Assembly (NCBI RefSeq): GCF_030704535.1
Contig: NC_081822.1
Location: 3,959,001-4,023,000, forward strand
Length of the DNA: 64,000 bases
Origin: Vitis vinifera
Lineage: Eukaryota; Streptophyta; Magnoliopsida; Vitales; Vitaceae
Direction of reading: 5' to 3'
Shown: piece by piece, positions 1 to 10,779 of the stretch
How the letters are laid out: the number at the start of each line of letters is the position of its first letter
Numbering within the stretch: the stretch's first letter is position 1
Notes under the pieces: model-generated
What the model was told of the DNA's origin: nothing
The model's input: the letters and a program-made list of their open reading frames with translations, nothing else
Databases searched by the model: none
Position numbers and translations under genes: made by a program

Positions 1-910
1 AAGAATATCCATAATAAAAAGTATAGGTCTGTCCATTAATCAACAGTTTTTCCTCATAGATTGCTGTTATGAGCTTGAACATTTTTAACCATCTTGATCA
101 ATATGAGAACATTGCCTTTACCAAGAGACAAATCACCTCACCTGCAGAAACCAAGATTTAGAAACTTTGAACTTCTGAAGATTACAAAAACTGAGTTTTG
201 GGTGCAATCATCCTGATAAAGAACCTCGATTATGCACCAAAATAACATCTCTTTCACATGTATGTATTAGTTCTGATGAAAGAGTCTCATTCTACAGGTC
301 TGAAAACCCCAAATTGCGCACCAAAAAGAAAAAACAAAAAACAATAACAAATCATTAGTGCTAAGTTGAAAAGCTATTACAAATTGTCATCATAATGTAA
401 AAGAAAATACAAGGAAAAGTCACTTTTTCTGCATCCTGTGGCAAAATTCGAAAGGAAAACTGTCTAAAACACGGCCACTTGTGCTCCATGGTTCCAAAAC
501 AAATTATCTACAGAATTTTTCTGAAGCAAAAGTGAAAATTAAAAAATAGTGACATTTTCTCCTGAAGCAAACAGGAAAAGACACCACAAAAATTCCCCTA
601 GCTCCATGATGCTCAGTATGATAAAAAAGGAAGCCCTAATTTATGAATCTTATTCTTTTTTCAGAAAATATATCCACAGTATTTTCTGTTGAAACAAACA
701 TTCTCATAGAAGAAAAAATTCTCAAGAAACCCATCTAATACACAATCTAAAAAAGAGAAGGCATGATTCTTTAAATACAGAGGTGTAAATGTTGAGCCAA
801 ATCATGGAAAACATGCATAGAAGGAAACAAATATGACAATAATCTGAAAGAAGCCAACATATCAAGATCCATGAAGCAGGGGGATTAAAAGGGTAAAAAG
901 GATTTGCAAC
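1..910 (-). other. Intron 1 of the MUB gene (partial)
   Basis: This is AT-rich sequence downstream of the MUB exon 1 donor. No downstream MUB exon is visible here: I looked for the conserved region after WPK and found none. Open frames at 722-1021 are only overlaps of the true exon or chance. Confidence 0.6.
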
Positions 911-1040
911 CTTTAGGCCATTGTGCAAGTATCTTTTCTTTGAGAGATCCCACAGAGGTAGTTGGATTATACTTGTTTGGACCGATGTCGGTGCCATCAG
1001 CAAGCCTAAACTTAAGCTCAATCAGCTCTTCTCCCGCCAT
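911..1040 (-). CDS. Membrane-anchored ubiquitin-fold protein (MUB), first coding exon
   Basis: The exon starts at ATG 1040-1038 and encodes 43 residues (MAGEELIELKFRLADG to ...ILAQWPK) before a donor, AAAG^GTTGCA, at 910/909. MUB proteins have a ubiquitin-like fold and a C-terminal CaaX prenylation site that puts them on the plasma membrane, where they recruit particular E2 ubiquitin-conjugating enzymes. The residues here match the first beta-hairpin and helix start of plant MUBs (IELKFRLADGTDIGP), and the break after WPK falls where the ubiquitin helix region continues in known MUBs. The remaining exons, including the CaaX end, are not in the first 900 bases and must lie beyond the left edge, so the first intron is longer than 910 bp. 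Bases 1041-1300 probably hold the 5' leader. Family call is strong; the paralogue is not determined. Confidence 0.85.
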
Positions 1041-4000
1041 TGATGAGCCCTTCCAGAAAAAAGTCCACCTCAATATCCAATAATCTTCATCAGAACACAC
1101 CTTCACTACCAAAAACGATTCATAACCTCCCTACGAAATTCAGCGAGAGAACTTCACCAGAGAAACGAGAAGTCTTTCCTATCAAGTGAAAATCAATACC
1201 AAAGAAGAAACAGTCGGGAACCCAGATCAAATCTCGTCAGATTATCAATTAGAATCATTCAAGCCATTCATATACAAGCAGAAATCAACAATTTCTTGAC
1301 GCTAACAGTGGTCAGAATTCCAAATAATCAAATCCTTATGCATCGGAAACAAAAGTCCATATTCAAGGCAAGAAAATTTGGGATTCTTGGGAAAATTTTT
1401 GGAAACGCAATGACAATCAAGCTACAACGAAAGTGGATCAATACCCGTCAGCTCAAGGGGGACAACTTCTCGACTTGCTTGATGTAGAAATAAAGAAAGA
1501 AACCACCCAAATAGGAACTTTCCAAATCAGATTTTCATTTTTCCTTTTCTTTACCTCTATCTAACAGAAAAATCTAATCATTTAGAATATCACACTTTTA
1601 CCAAGCCACCCATATATTTTGCACTTATTTACCAAATAACCCCACCATTTTTCTTAATCTTTACCTGGCAAAAATGAGGGCAGGAGAAAAATACTAGAAT
1701 GATTAAAGATGTGTGTTTTAAAAGGGCTGGACCTGTTTGCCAACCTACAATTAGGAAGACCTGGTCAGGAATGGACGTCACGTCTTGCTTTATCTGAAAT
1801 CAAACACGAAAACAAAAATTATATTTGGCCTGTTGCAGGTGGTTGAAGCCTTCAAGGAAAGCTTTGCTGCTTTGTTTGAGTCAACAACTTCCATTTCACC
1901 ATTTTAAGGACTAAGGAGCAGTCTTTTCTACCATTTTAGACTGATTTTAAATTTCTAACCCACTTTATTTATTTGTTGGTACATTTATGATCAGATTCTG
2001 TTTTCCAGAGCTTGTCTTTTGGCTTGGGATGTTCTCATCCCAAAGTTAGTATATTTAATAAAAAAATAATTATTAATATTGTTTAGGTATGCAGTGGTAT
2101 TTATGGATTCAATACAAACACAAGTAAAAATAAAATTAGGATATAAATAATGAGACATAAAAATACATAGTCTAGATTTTATGTTCACAAATTATATTTT
2201 TATTAAAATAAATATAATTTGAATGATTTTACAAACTTCCCATTCATGACAAGTGAGTATCTCTCCAAGTACAAAGTGGAAGCCTCCCATGGAATTGCCT
2301 GTAAGATTTTATCGGAGCCCATCAATCCATCAATCTTGTGAAGTCTATTTCTCTTATATTATGGAAAGTAATGAATCAAAAGCTGTAAAGAGAAAGTTTT
2401 AATACTCACATTATTATGAATTGAAGAAGGATGAATAATGAATTGGGTGTTGAGAGTGACATCAGACCACTACAGGTAGACCCCACCAAGTTTAACTTAG
2501 TTTCCCCAAATGATTTATTCGACAAAGGACCAGAGGCGAAGGGCAGTTGGGGTAGTGGCTTTGCATTGATTCTCTATGACTAGAGGCTAGAGGCTAGAGG
2601 AGGAGGACAGGCTCGTTCTTCTTTTGAGATATAGAAATAGAGAACATTCACACCCAAGCACAAAATCTAAAACAAATATTTACAATAGATTCTCTACGCC
2701 ATTAGCCGGGTCTTCTATATTTCTATCATCCAAAAGCAAGATCTACTTCACAGAATTATTAGAATCAAACATTAAAAACCTGCAAAGAATAATTACTAAC
2801 ACCAGATTTGCTCAACGGGAAGCATCCAACTGATCTCAACATTTAAATTGTATAATGCTAGATTAGGTTTTTTAGAATAATCCATAGTATACCGCCACAT
2901 ACAAAATCATTTTGAACCCACAAACACAATTAGCACTCTTAGTACACAGAAAAATGAAGATATGGACCCCAACCCCAAAATCTCATCTCATCTTTTCCGT
3001 GTACCAACCAATGAAGTCAGGGTTGTTGGAAGGTAAACTGAAACCATAATTTTTCAAGACTTGAAATTTGGAGAGGAGGTCATTACTTATTAGTAGGTGG
3101 CTTAGGGTGCCTCGCATCTCTCCCCCTCTAATCCTTAAAGGTCTGGTAGGCTTTCCTCTTTTGCCTACCTGCTCAACTGCATATATAGAATACACACTAC
3201 TAAAACAAACAGTTTTGGCAAGAAGATGGATTATTAATAGCGGTCGTAAGTTTTTGGGATGTACACACTTGGAGTTGCTAAATGAAACATACCAACCCAC
3301 CAAAATAAATAAATAAATAAATAAACATATATAAACACAATTAGAAGTCAATTCTTTGTAGTTGCTTCCACGTCTACTCTTAGTACCATGGAATGAGTCT
3401 CTTCATTTTGATAGGAGGATTCAAAATGGCTGCTTTAGACATTGCTTTTTTCATCACCACCATCATCAAGATTCTTCTTTCCACTTGTTAATATGTTAAA
3501 ATCTAGGCAGCAGGTTCAAGCCCCAATGTTGAATCAAATTCTAGGTCAATTCACCAAACTCTCCAACAGTAATAACACACCACAACCACTTACAAGACCT
3601 GAAAAGCGTTACAAGCTCCCATAACCATGCATAGAATGGACAAGAGGATCCTCCCTCTTGAGACATCAGTTCACAATAGCTAACACCAATCCCTTTTGAG
3701 CCAAGGGTTGAGTATAGCTAAACTTGAAATTCAAATAAATTCAATTGAAAAGCTTCTATTCATAGTGATTGCAACACACTAAAATTCCATTTCAGTCATT
3801 ATGACATCAAAGTAGCAATTTCTTATAAGGAACTAAAGTATTATCAGAAAGAGAAAAGTAAAGGCAATCGAAACAGATGATGAACAAACGTTTTTTTCTT
3901 TTTTGGTAGGAAAATAAGAACAAAAATATATTAAAAGCACCAATAAAAAGTTGGCGAGCACAGTACACTGGAAATATACATGTGAGAAAATAAAAAGAAG

Positions 4001-4500
4001 CAAGCTACAACCACATTCCCAATCAAGAACTTAGAACTCAACCACTCATAATATCTATCAAGTAAGGTGGACCAGTTTGACTAATCAACTGTAAGATACT
4101 CCCAAGACCATATGCATAGATTAAAGAGAGATAAGGGAGTCCTTGAGAGAGGAGAAAAGTGGGAAATAAAGCTTTGAGCAAGCTTTAATCTAAAGTAAAC
4201 AACAACAGAGTAGTTTCCTGAATGTTTCCTTCAGTTCATGTAGAAGAAACTTGATTCCAAGTAAGAAACATGCATGCATAACAAAACCTAAGATACATGC
4301 TAAGAACTCCTATAGAAGCTACAAGAGTTTAATAAAGAAAAGACCTCACAAAAATGAAGCAATAAGGCAACTGCAGCATGCTTTTAGAAATATATTAAAT
4401 TTGCATGTTGGTAAAAATAATACAGAAGTTTATCATACAGTTACAACGAGAGAGGATACATGATTCTGCGGACAGACCACTAGCCATGAAAACCAAGGTA
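1041..4500. other. Intergenic: MUB leader/promoter side and F-box gene 3' flank
   Basis: Bases 1041 to about 1300 are the likely MUB 5' leader. Beyond that the sequence is AT-rich and I see no supported gene. A GGACGTCACGTC motif at about 1787 could be a bZIP site in the MUB promoter. A short (AAAT)n run lies at about 3305-3326. The open frames at 2624-2833, 2983-3351, 3068-3316 and 3442-3624 show no recognisable domain, and those near 3300 run through the simple repeat. Confidence 0.5.
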
Positions 4501-4901
4501 AAATCCTGTCTCAGTGAAGACAAAAGAAATACATGGGTTCATCTTTAAATAGATTATGATCCAACATACCAGACCTGAAAAATCCAACAACATTGGCAAT
4601 TGACATGAAGAGGACACCAGATTCAAAGGATGCAGGGGTCAAGAACAGATGAAAAACTTGCCAATGATCTTCTGGATATTATAACTTTTGACTTGTGAAA
4701 ATACTGGTCACAGAAACATAAGGAAATCCTATCCAAATGATGAACTATTACCCTTGCAGCAGAATGAAATTTTCATCAAACACTGGTCCTATGTGCTTGC
4801 ACCCACACTAAGAGATAGTAGTGATCTTCTCACCATATAACATATTAATATAGGTTACAAGACACCAACACCAAGGTTGATCAGCCATCTTATATACACT
4901 A

Positions 4902-6335
4902 CTAAATATCAAGAACTTGACAACTGACCAGTTCTGCAGTTCCAAAATCCCTTGTGGCAATAACCTTCCAAACAACTGTTTCTGTTTCTGCCAATAAATC
5001 AGAATGTTCATGTGAGGAGGCAGCTGAACAAGAAGGTGAGGTTGATGGGGGAAAACCCAAATTATCACGCAGATCAGCCTGCAGAACAGCAATGTCATGA
5101 TTGGCATCTTTTGTGATGATGTGAAGTTTGCCATGAAACCCAGCAAGTAAGTATGGAGATTCTGAATCTGTAAAATCACAGATAGGAACCTTTCCTATAA
5201 CAACTTTCCAAGCATCTTCTTTTTGATCATAAACCTTGATATTGCCACTATCTAGGGAACTGGAAGGGTCAAATGCATATAATTCACCATCTACTACAAC
5301 GCTTAATTTTGTACCAGCCTGCCGTGCAGGCCAACCATCCCCCATACCAATTGGCATTTCAACCCATGAATTTGTTTCAGGATCATAAATCTCTCCTCCA
5401 ACATCTACAAAAAAAGGCCATGAGTATAAACTCTGAGGGACACATAATCTTCCCATGTATGAAGTCATTCCGGTGGCAATAGGCTTTAGCATGTCTGCCA
5501 AAAAGGCAGTGGGTAACACCTGAGCTCTTGAGAATGGCATGCTTGGTATTTGAGACCATGTATCAGTGCAAGGATCAAAAACTTCCGCAGATTGAAGAGG
5601 AGTCAATCCACCTCTGCCCCGACTAACCCCTCCAACAACATAAAGCTTGTCGTTTAATATACCAGTCTTACAGTAGGCCCTGCCTGTTGACATTGGAGTC
5701 ACTTCACTCCATGCATTCAAAATTGGATCAAAACGCCAGACGCATCTCATTGTTGAAGCACTGGAAAATCCACCAAGAACATAGAGGCATCCATCAACAG
5801 CTCCAATAGCACAACCACAAAATGGCATTTGATCCAATGTATCCTTCCGCCCAAGCCAGCCCCTAATTACATCCGCAATTTTGATGCTTGGCCCCACCAT
5901 ATTCCACATCCAAAGCCCAGATGAAACCTTCCTAGATTCTTCTTCATAAACAACATTAGGCATTGATGGCAACCTCTGCCATCTTCTTGACAAAGGGTCC
6001 AAAGCATGCCACAAAAGTCTATCTTCTTCAACCTTAGTCAATATGTATAGCCATTCTTCTGTTTTTCCAAGTTCTTTTCTTAAATTGAAGAGTTCTGGAC
6101 TTGTAATGGTTGCCTTCCAGTTCCGTGACACCAACCTCAAATCGAAATAGCAAATTCTTGGAAGTCTAGCAAGAATAAGGATTGATATCTCATCAGGAAG
6201 GCTAGGAATCAATCTTGGATTTTCCTCATTAAAGCTTGAAGACATCCTTTGCCTCTTGCAGGTTTCATGCTGAGACCCCTCATCATGCTCGCTTGTCCTA
6301 CTCTTGGGCCCAGCCAAGCTCAAGAAAGACCCCAT
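4902..6335 (-). CDS. F-box/kelch-repeat protein, At1g22040-like
   Basis: A single-exon gene of 477 aa. The first in-frame ATG is at 6335; the open frame extends three codons upstream only through a non-ATG codon. Residues about 43-88 are an F-box (IPSLPDEISILILARLP, then LRLVSRNWK). F-box proteins bind SKP1 and act as the substrate receptor of SCF ubiquitin ligases. Residues about 130-430 are kelch repeats, with motifs such as DGCLYVLGGF and DKLYVVGGVSRG followed by conserved W residues (NAWSEV, DTWSQIP), giving a beta-propeller for substrate binding. The N terminus MGSFLSLAGPKSR, the order of domains and the length fit the Arabidopsis At1g22040 group. A TTTCTTCAG acceptor about 20 bases upstream of the ATG suggests the leader is spliced, with a first leader exon near 7500-7600. 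The substrate is unknown. Confidence 0.92.
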   Translation of the reverse strand: MGSFLSLAGPKSRTSEHDEGSQHETCKRQRMSSSFNEENPRLIPSLPDEISILILARLPRICYFDLRLVSRNWKATITSPELFNLRKELGKTEEWLYILTKVEEDRLLWHALDPLSRRWQRLPSMPNVVYEEESRKVSSGLWMWNMVGPSIKIADVIRGWLGRKDTLDQMPFCGCAIGAVDGCLYVLGGFSSASTMRCVWRFDPILNAWSEVTPMSTGRAYCKTGILNDKLYVVGGVSRGRGGLTPLQSAEVFDPCTDTWSQIPSMPFSRAQVLPTAFLADMLKPIATGMTSYMGRLCVPQSLYSWPFFVDVGGEIYDPETNSWVEMPIGMGDGWPARQAGTKLSVVVDGELYAFDPSSSLDSGNIKVYDQKEDAWKVVIGKVPICDFTDSESPYLLAGFHGKLHIITKDANHDIAVLQADLRDNLGFPPSTSPSCSAASSHEHSDLLAETETVVWKVIATRDFGTAELVSCQVLDI

Positions 6336-8397
6336 TTTTATCACACAATATCTGAAGAAACTCCTGGGTTATTTTGATACTTTATCAAACCCCTCTTCAG
6401 TCCAATAGCTGTAAGACTAATATACTGTACCACAAGCACATCAACACTCAACTCTACAGAGCCTTAGTCCCAAGTTCTCAACTACTTGAGGTCAGCTACA
6501 TGAAATCGCTTTCCACCATCCATCAATGCAAGGCTAAATAACCAGAAAAACAAGGCCGGTATAAGTGTAAATCCAAGAAGCCAGCTTTAATTAAGATAGA
6601 CAAATGAATAGAAATTTGAGAACATGTCAGAACTCTTAAAATCTCAAACAATCAGAAAACTAATATATGGATACTACAAAGATTACTCCTAAACTTCCTT
6701 AAATTGTGTGTGTGTGAGTGGGAGAAAGAGCAGAAAATAAAATGAAAGTTTCAAATAGAACCCCCAAAAATAAAAAATGAAAAATCAAATAGTTTAGTAC
6801 AACCCGTCTCAAAAGGAAACAATCCTGCACACCTTCAATTTCACAACATTTACTTCATAAAATAAAAGTTTAAAATTCATACTCTTTCTCACTTGCGACG
6901 GAACTGAAAATTCAATAAAGATAATTAGAACAACCTCAAAAGAAGAGAAGTTTTTCAATAGAATACTAGGATGCCAACAATTTTATTCATTTCATCTGAT
7001 TCCACATAAAACTAAATTCCGGGAATAATTTCTAGGTTGGGTTTTGAAGCACAACATAAAAAATATATTGATAATTTATTGCAGAAAAGTAATTATTATC
7101 CTGCAAAAATGGCCTTCCCTTTCCATTCAATTAGGGCGTTAGGAAAATACATCACAATCGCAATCACAAGGGCACCGCCTATCGGAAAGCTTTAATACTT
7201 CGTTTTCGTCTAAACAAACAAGGCCTTAGCTCAGTTTGATCGGTTCAACAAAGGGAAACGATATAATAATGAAATAAAAAAAGACTAATCAAACAACACC
7301 GAGAAAATCCTAACAATTCAAACAAAAACCCCAGTCACAGAATTCCAAAAAATCCGATCAAACGAAATGCAACTCTTATAAAGAACCCTAAAAGAAAACA
7401 TACTCAAACGTTGAAAACAACCGAAACAAGACGACGATCTCAGAATAATCCACCCAAAATCAAGCTGGTAATGGAGCAAGAAAATCAAAATCCACAAATA
7501 CAAAAACGTAGATCCTTTGATCACAAGAAAGATTGAGCATGAATTGACGTCAAGGATGGAACCCTAATCGGGGGTTTCGGTAAGGACCATTCTCTCTTTC
7601 CTTATTGGAGTATATTTGCTTCCTAGTCTGGGAGCCGGTATGTGCGAAGCTTCCGAATTATTTTGATCCGTTTAATTAAATGATGCCACGTGTAAGCGTG
7701 GCGGGCGACGACGTGTGCGGCGGCATGTTTCTGTGGTGGCCTGCAGCACGAAAATATCACGTGGTGCGCGATCATGGGATCATGGGATGGTGAGATCATG
7801 GGATCATACTCGATTCATGTGTTTTGTTTTCTTCGTATTCTTGGACCGTGACATAGATTTGAGTCTCATATAATTATATTAAACCTAACATATTTGACAT
7901 TACTCTAATACTAATAGGACTGCATCGCCAGATTTGGAATTTTTACTTATGCTCATCTACTATTCAACAATTGACCTCAGGTGTTCATTTTTGCCGGCAT
8001 GCCTCTCAATTTTTAATATTTTTATGATTTTGCTTTATGAAAGCAATATATATTGTTGTTATTATTATGAGAATGTTTTATATCATATAAATATTAAATA
8101 TTAAAAACTTTAAAAAAAAAAAGTCCATAACCAACTCAAGCCCAATTCTCTCGTGGGTCATATACTTTGTCCTGGTCCTAGTTAGGATGGGCTGATGGTG
8201 TTATACTGTCAAATCCAACATGGTTATCAAAATATGCTCATGCTGGTTTCTTTATTTATTGTACATGCCAGGAAAAACCCAGGCTAATGGGCTTGGGAGC
8301 CAATAAACAGAGCTCATCACAAGAGAAGGCTTATGGCAAAAGAAAAGAAGAAACATAACCAGTAAAGTGTAACCACAACATAGACTAGATCTCTGAC
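6336..8397. other. 5' leader intron and promoter of the F-box gene; 3' flank of FAF copy 1
   Basis: The leader appears to contain an intron ending at a TTTCTTCAG acceptor just upstream of the coding start. The probable first leader exon at 7500-7600 contains the palindrome TGACGTCA (7545-7552). Further upstream are two G-box type CACGTG cores (about 7687 and 7759) and a run of short GATCATGG-like repeats (7771-7806). Bases 7850-8397 are AT-rich with nothing recognised. Confidence 0.45.
7545..7552. promoter_or_regulatory. TGACGTCA palindrome (bZIP/TGA-type site)
   Basis: A perfect TGACGTCA palindrome lies at the presumed transcription start region of the minus-strand F-box gene. bZIP factors such as the TGA group bind this core; function here is inference only. 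Confidence 0.35.
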
Positions 8398-9360
8398 CTA
8401 GGTGTATATGATGTTGTCGAGCATGGGCCCAAACATATTGGAGGAGTCTGATGATCCCCTATCCACGAATGTCAAGCACCTGCGTCCAAATCGACTTTTT
8501 TCATGCATCATCTTCACCGGAGGTATCTCCGGCATTGAAGAAGCCAACGTTGTCATGGACCCTTTCTGCGTCGCAATTCCATCCACCATCTTAGTAGGTT
8601 GCTTCCCGTTCTCATCATCACAACTCTCATCATCATAAATGTCAAAGTCAATCAGTTCAGTTTCTGTGTATTTTTCTGTTGCCCCGGGAACTCCTTCCAT
8701 GAAATATAGATCTTCTTCTTCCACCTGCTCGTCCTTGTCGTCAACTGTGTGAGGATGCCCATTGGCGTTGTCAAGAGACACAAGAGAGAGCAAGAGACGG
8801 CCGTGCTCCCTCTTGGCTTCGAAGTACTCCTGGTACTTGCCTCTCTCCTCCGTAAGTATCAGCTTTCCATCATTTGTGTATCGTCTAGTTAAAACCCAAG
8901 GCATATGGGCGACCAAATTCCCTGTTCCTGCTAGTAAAGGTATTGGGGGCGGGTATTTCCTTTTCGTTGCTGGTTCTTGACTTCCCTTGTTTTGACGTCC
9001 GTTGTTGTAGGGCTTGCTTTTCTCTACCGCTGCTGTGACTAAATCTTCATATGGGCTCATGTAAACACCACTCTCGGTCCCAATTAAATCACCCATCACA
9101 GAAGAAGGATACGATAAGAAACGAGGCAATGAAGGCAGCGACGAATTAAAGGAAGAAGAGGACGATGACCAGGAAGATGACTTAGACAGTGATGCTGAAG
9201 CTGATGCTGATAAGATCTTGTAGGAATGGACAATGCCGGAACCGGCGTTCAACTTGTGAGGTGTCTCCTTTTCAGAAATGGCCATCAGGGCCTTGAGACC
9301 CAGCTGCAGATGCTGGTGGGTTGGAACATCTTCTGGGTTCTGCATGGGAGATGGAAACAT
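8398..9360 (-). CDS. FANTASTIC FOUR (FAF)-domain protein, copy 1
   Basis: An uninterrupted frame of 320 aa from ATG 9360. FAF-domain (DUF3049) proteins in Arabidopsis include FAF1-4, which limit shoot meristem size, and the FAF-like EAR1 (At5g22090), which enhances PP2C phosphatases in ABA signalling; I cannot say which role applies. The sequence shows an N-terminal LGLKALMA motif, a long serine-rich stretch, a GDLIGTESGVYMS motif, then the FAF core: PPPIPLLAGTGNL, HMPWVLTRRYTNDGKLIL, YQEYFEAKREHGRLLL. An acidic stretch and the end GPMLDNIIY follow. The reading frame homologous to the paralogue's N terminus continues upstream of 9360 (VSTLCGVVCWAAM) but is cut off from the old ATG, so this copy probably starts late. 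The leader seems to contain an intron (donor at 10363/10362, acceptor at 9624). Confidence 0.9.
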   Translation of the reverse strand: MFPSPMQNPEDVPTHQHLQLGLKALMAISEKETPHKLNAGSGIVHSYKILSASASASLSKSSSWSSSSSSFNSSLPSLPRFLSYPSSVMGDLIGTESGVYMSPYEDLVTAAVEKSKPYNNGRQNKGSQEPATKRKYPPPIPLLAGTGNLVAHMPWVLTRRYTNDGKLILTEERGKYQEYFEAKREHGRLLLSLVSLDNANGHPHTVDDKDEQVEEEDLYFMEGVPGATEKYTETELIDFDIYDDESCDDENGKQPTKMVDGIATQKGSMTTLASSMPEIPPVKMMHEKSRFGRRCLTFVDRGSSDSSNMFGPMLDNIIYT

Positions 9361-9395
9361 TGCTGCCCAACACACTACCCCACAAAGAGTTGAAA

Positions 9396-9443
9396 CTAAG
9401 GACTCAACCTTTCAAAAAAAAACCCTTCCCTTGACAACTCCAT
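9396..9443 (-). CDS. Short upstream ORF, relic of the ancestral FAF copy 1 start
   Basis: ATG 9443 opens a 15-codon frame (MELSREGFFFERLSP) ending at TAG 9396. It aligns with the start of FAF copy 2 (MDFSKDGF), but a run of nine T and a nearby stop separate it from the main frame. In the mRNA it would act as an uORF. Whether it is translated is unknown. Confidence 0.45.
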   Translation of the reverse strand: MELSREGFFFERLSP

Positions 9444-9623
9444 GCTTCCTTGAAAATAGAAAGAACAAAGAGAGGAAGGGTTTCCTAATTTAAACCCTAG
9501 CAACTCCCAAAAAAAAGAAACTCGAGAAGAGATAAGGAAACATGCAAATACCCGCTGATGTTCAAGAGTCAAATCTTGGGGCCCTTTTTACTTGGATCTT
9601 CACTTCCCAACTTCGCATTCAAC

Positions 9624-10363
9624 CTGAAAAAAGAGAACAATAAAGAAAACTTAAAATTACTGGGAGCTAAAAATATAAATTTACGCTTTCTACCAGTTAT
9701 CACCGACTTTGGATGGGTAAAAGATAAAAGTTAGAGATCATGAAATTGGAAGTCCTGGGCCCTGGCATGGATACTTGGCTACACCTGTGATAGGGATGAT
9801 ATACGTGGTAGGTACTCCTTAATATGTATGTCTTTTTGTGGGTGCAGTGCCATTCACCCTACGGTTAGAACCCAATGGGTCAGCATATATTAACAGACAG
9901 CCTTGACAGATAGCTCCCACATCACAAGAAGGATCCCATAACTTTTCTTTTTGGATAAATCTCGAAAAATAAAATGATCAAACTGATGCTCCCTTATATT
10001 GGATTTTAATTTCGGGATGCTTTTTATAAAGTTACAAATCTTGTAGAAAATTATGTACAAGGATTCCTACATTGTGTTGGAGAATTGGGAACTGTTTGAA
10101 AAGGTGGAAAGAAGTGCTTACGCGTCAAAAAAGCCTCGCCAGGACGCAGCGGCAAGACTGGGGATGGAAGACCTGTAAGAAATTTGTGAGAACAGAATCA
10201 AACTGCAGCCTTGAAATTCACGAAGATAAAATCAAACTGAAGTTGAAAAGAAGAATGAGTATGAGAAAGTATACTATCAAAGCAAGAGGCATTTTAAGGG
10301 TAAGAGAAAAGGCTTAGAATTGGAAATATCCCCATTGCAGGGGAGAAAGACGAAATATCTTAC
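9624..10363 (-). other. Predicted 5' leader intron of FAF copy 1
   Basis: On the minus strand a strong donor (AAA^GTAAGAT) ends a leader exon at 10364, and a strong acceptor (CTCTTTTTTCAG^GTTG) restarts it at 9623. A TATA box upstream at 10572-10579 supports transcription from about 10545. No transcript evidence was available. Confidence 0.5.
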
Positions 10364-10571
10364 TTTAAAGATATGCATTTTCACAGTCCATCTTCTGTGT
10401 AGATGAATAAAGGGAACAGCTAGATGGAGAAGATGAGAGAGAAAAGTAAAGCTTGATTGTCTTCTCTTCCCAGTTCCCAGTTCCCACCTTTGTTTCTTCC
10501 GTTTCTTTCTCAGCTCTCACGAGCAAAAGCTGAAACCCTCTATCCAACAAACTCTAGAGGGGCGAATGAGA

Positions 10572-10579
10572 TATTTATA
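10572..10579 (-). promoter_or_regulatory. TATA box, likely promoter of FAF copy 1
   Basis: TATAAATA on the minus strand lies about 30 bases before a purine- and TC-rich region typical of a plant leader, which ends in a good splice donor at 10363. The only downstream minus-strand gene is FAF copy 1. Confidence 0.5.
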
Positions 10580-10779
10580 GGAAAATGGCCGGAGAGTTGG
10601 GTGAATGACTGAACTAGTCTTGGTTCAACTGCCCAAGGGGTAATGTCGGTGCTCACTCTGAGAAGGGTGTCAAGGTAATTTTTAGTTGTAGAGCATAATG
10701 AACCCCTCTGAAAGGTTCTGCGATGCATAGTTGCATACAATATGAGGACTTCCAAATCATCCGAAATCTGACACATTTT

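Noticed and set aside
2983-3351. 122-codon minus-strand frame
   Set aside because: It begins in an (AAAT)n repeat and shows no domain or conserved motif.
4808-5179. 123-codon minus-strand frame
   Set aside because: It overlaps the F-box/kelch gene in another frame and is a shadow.
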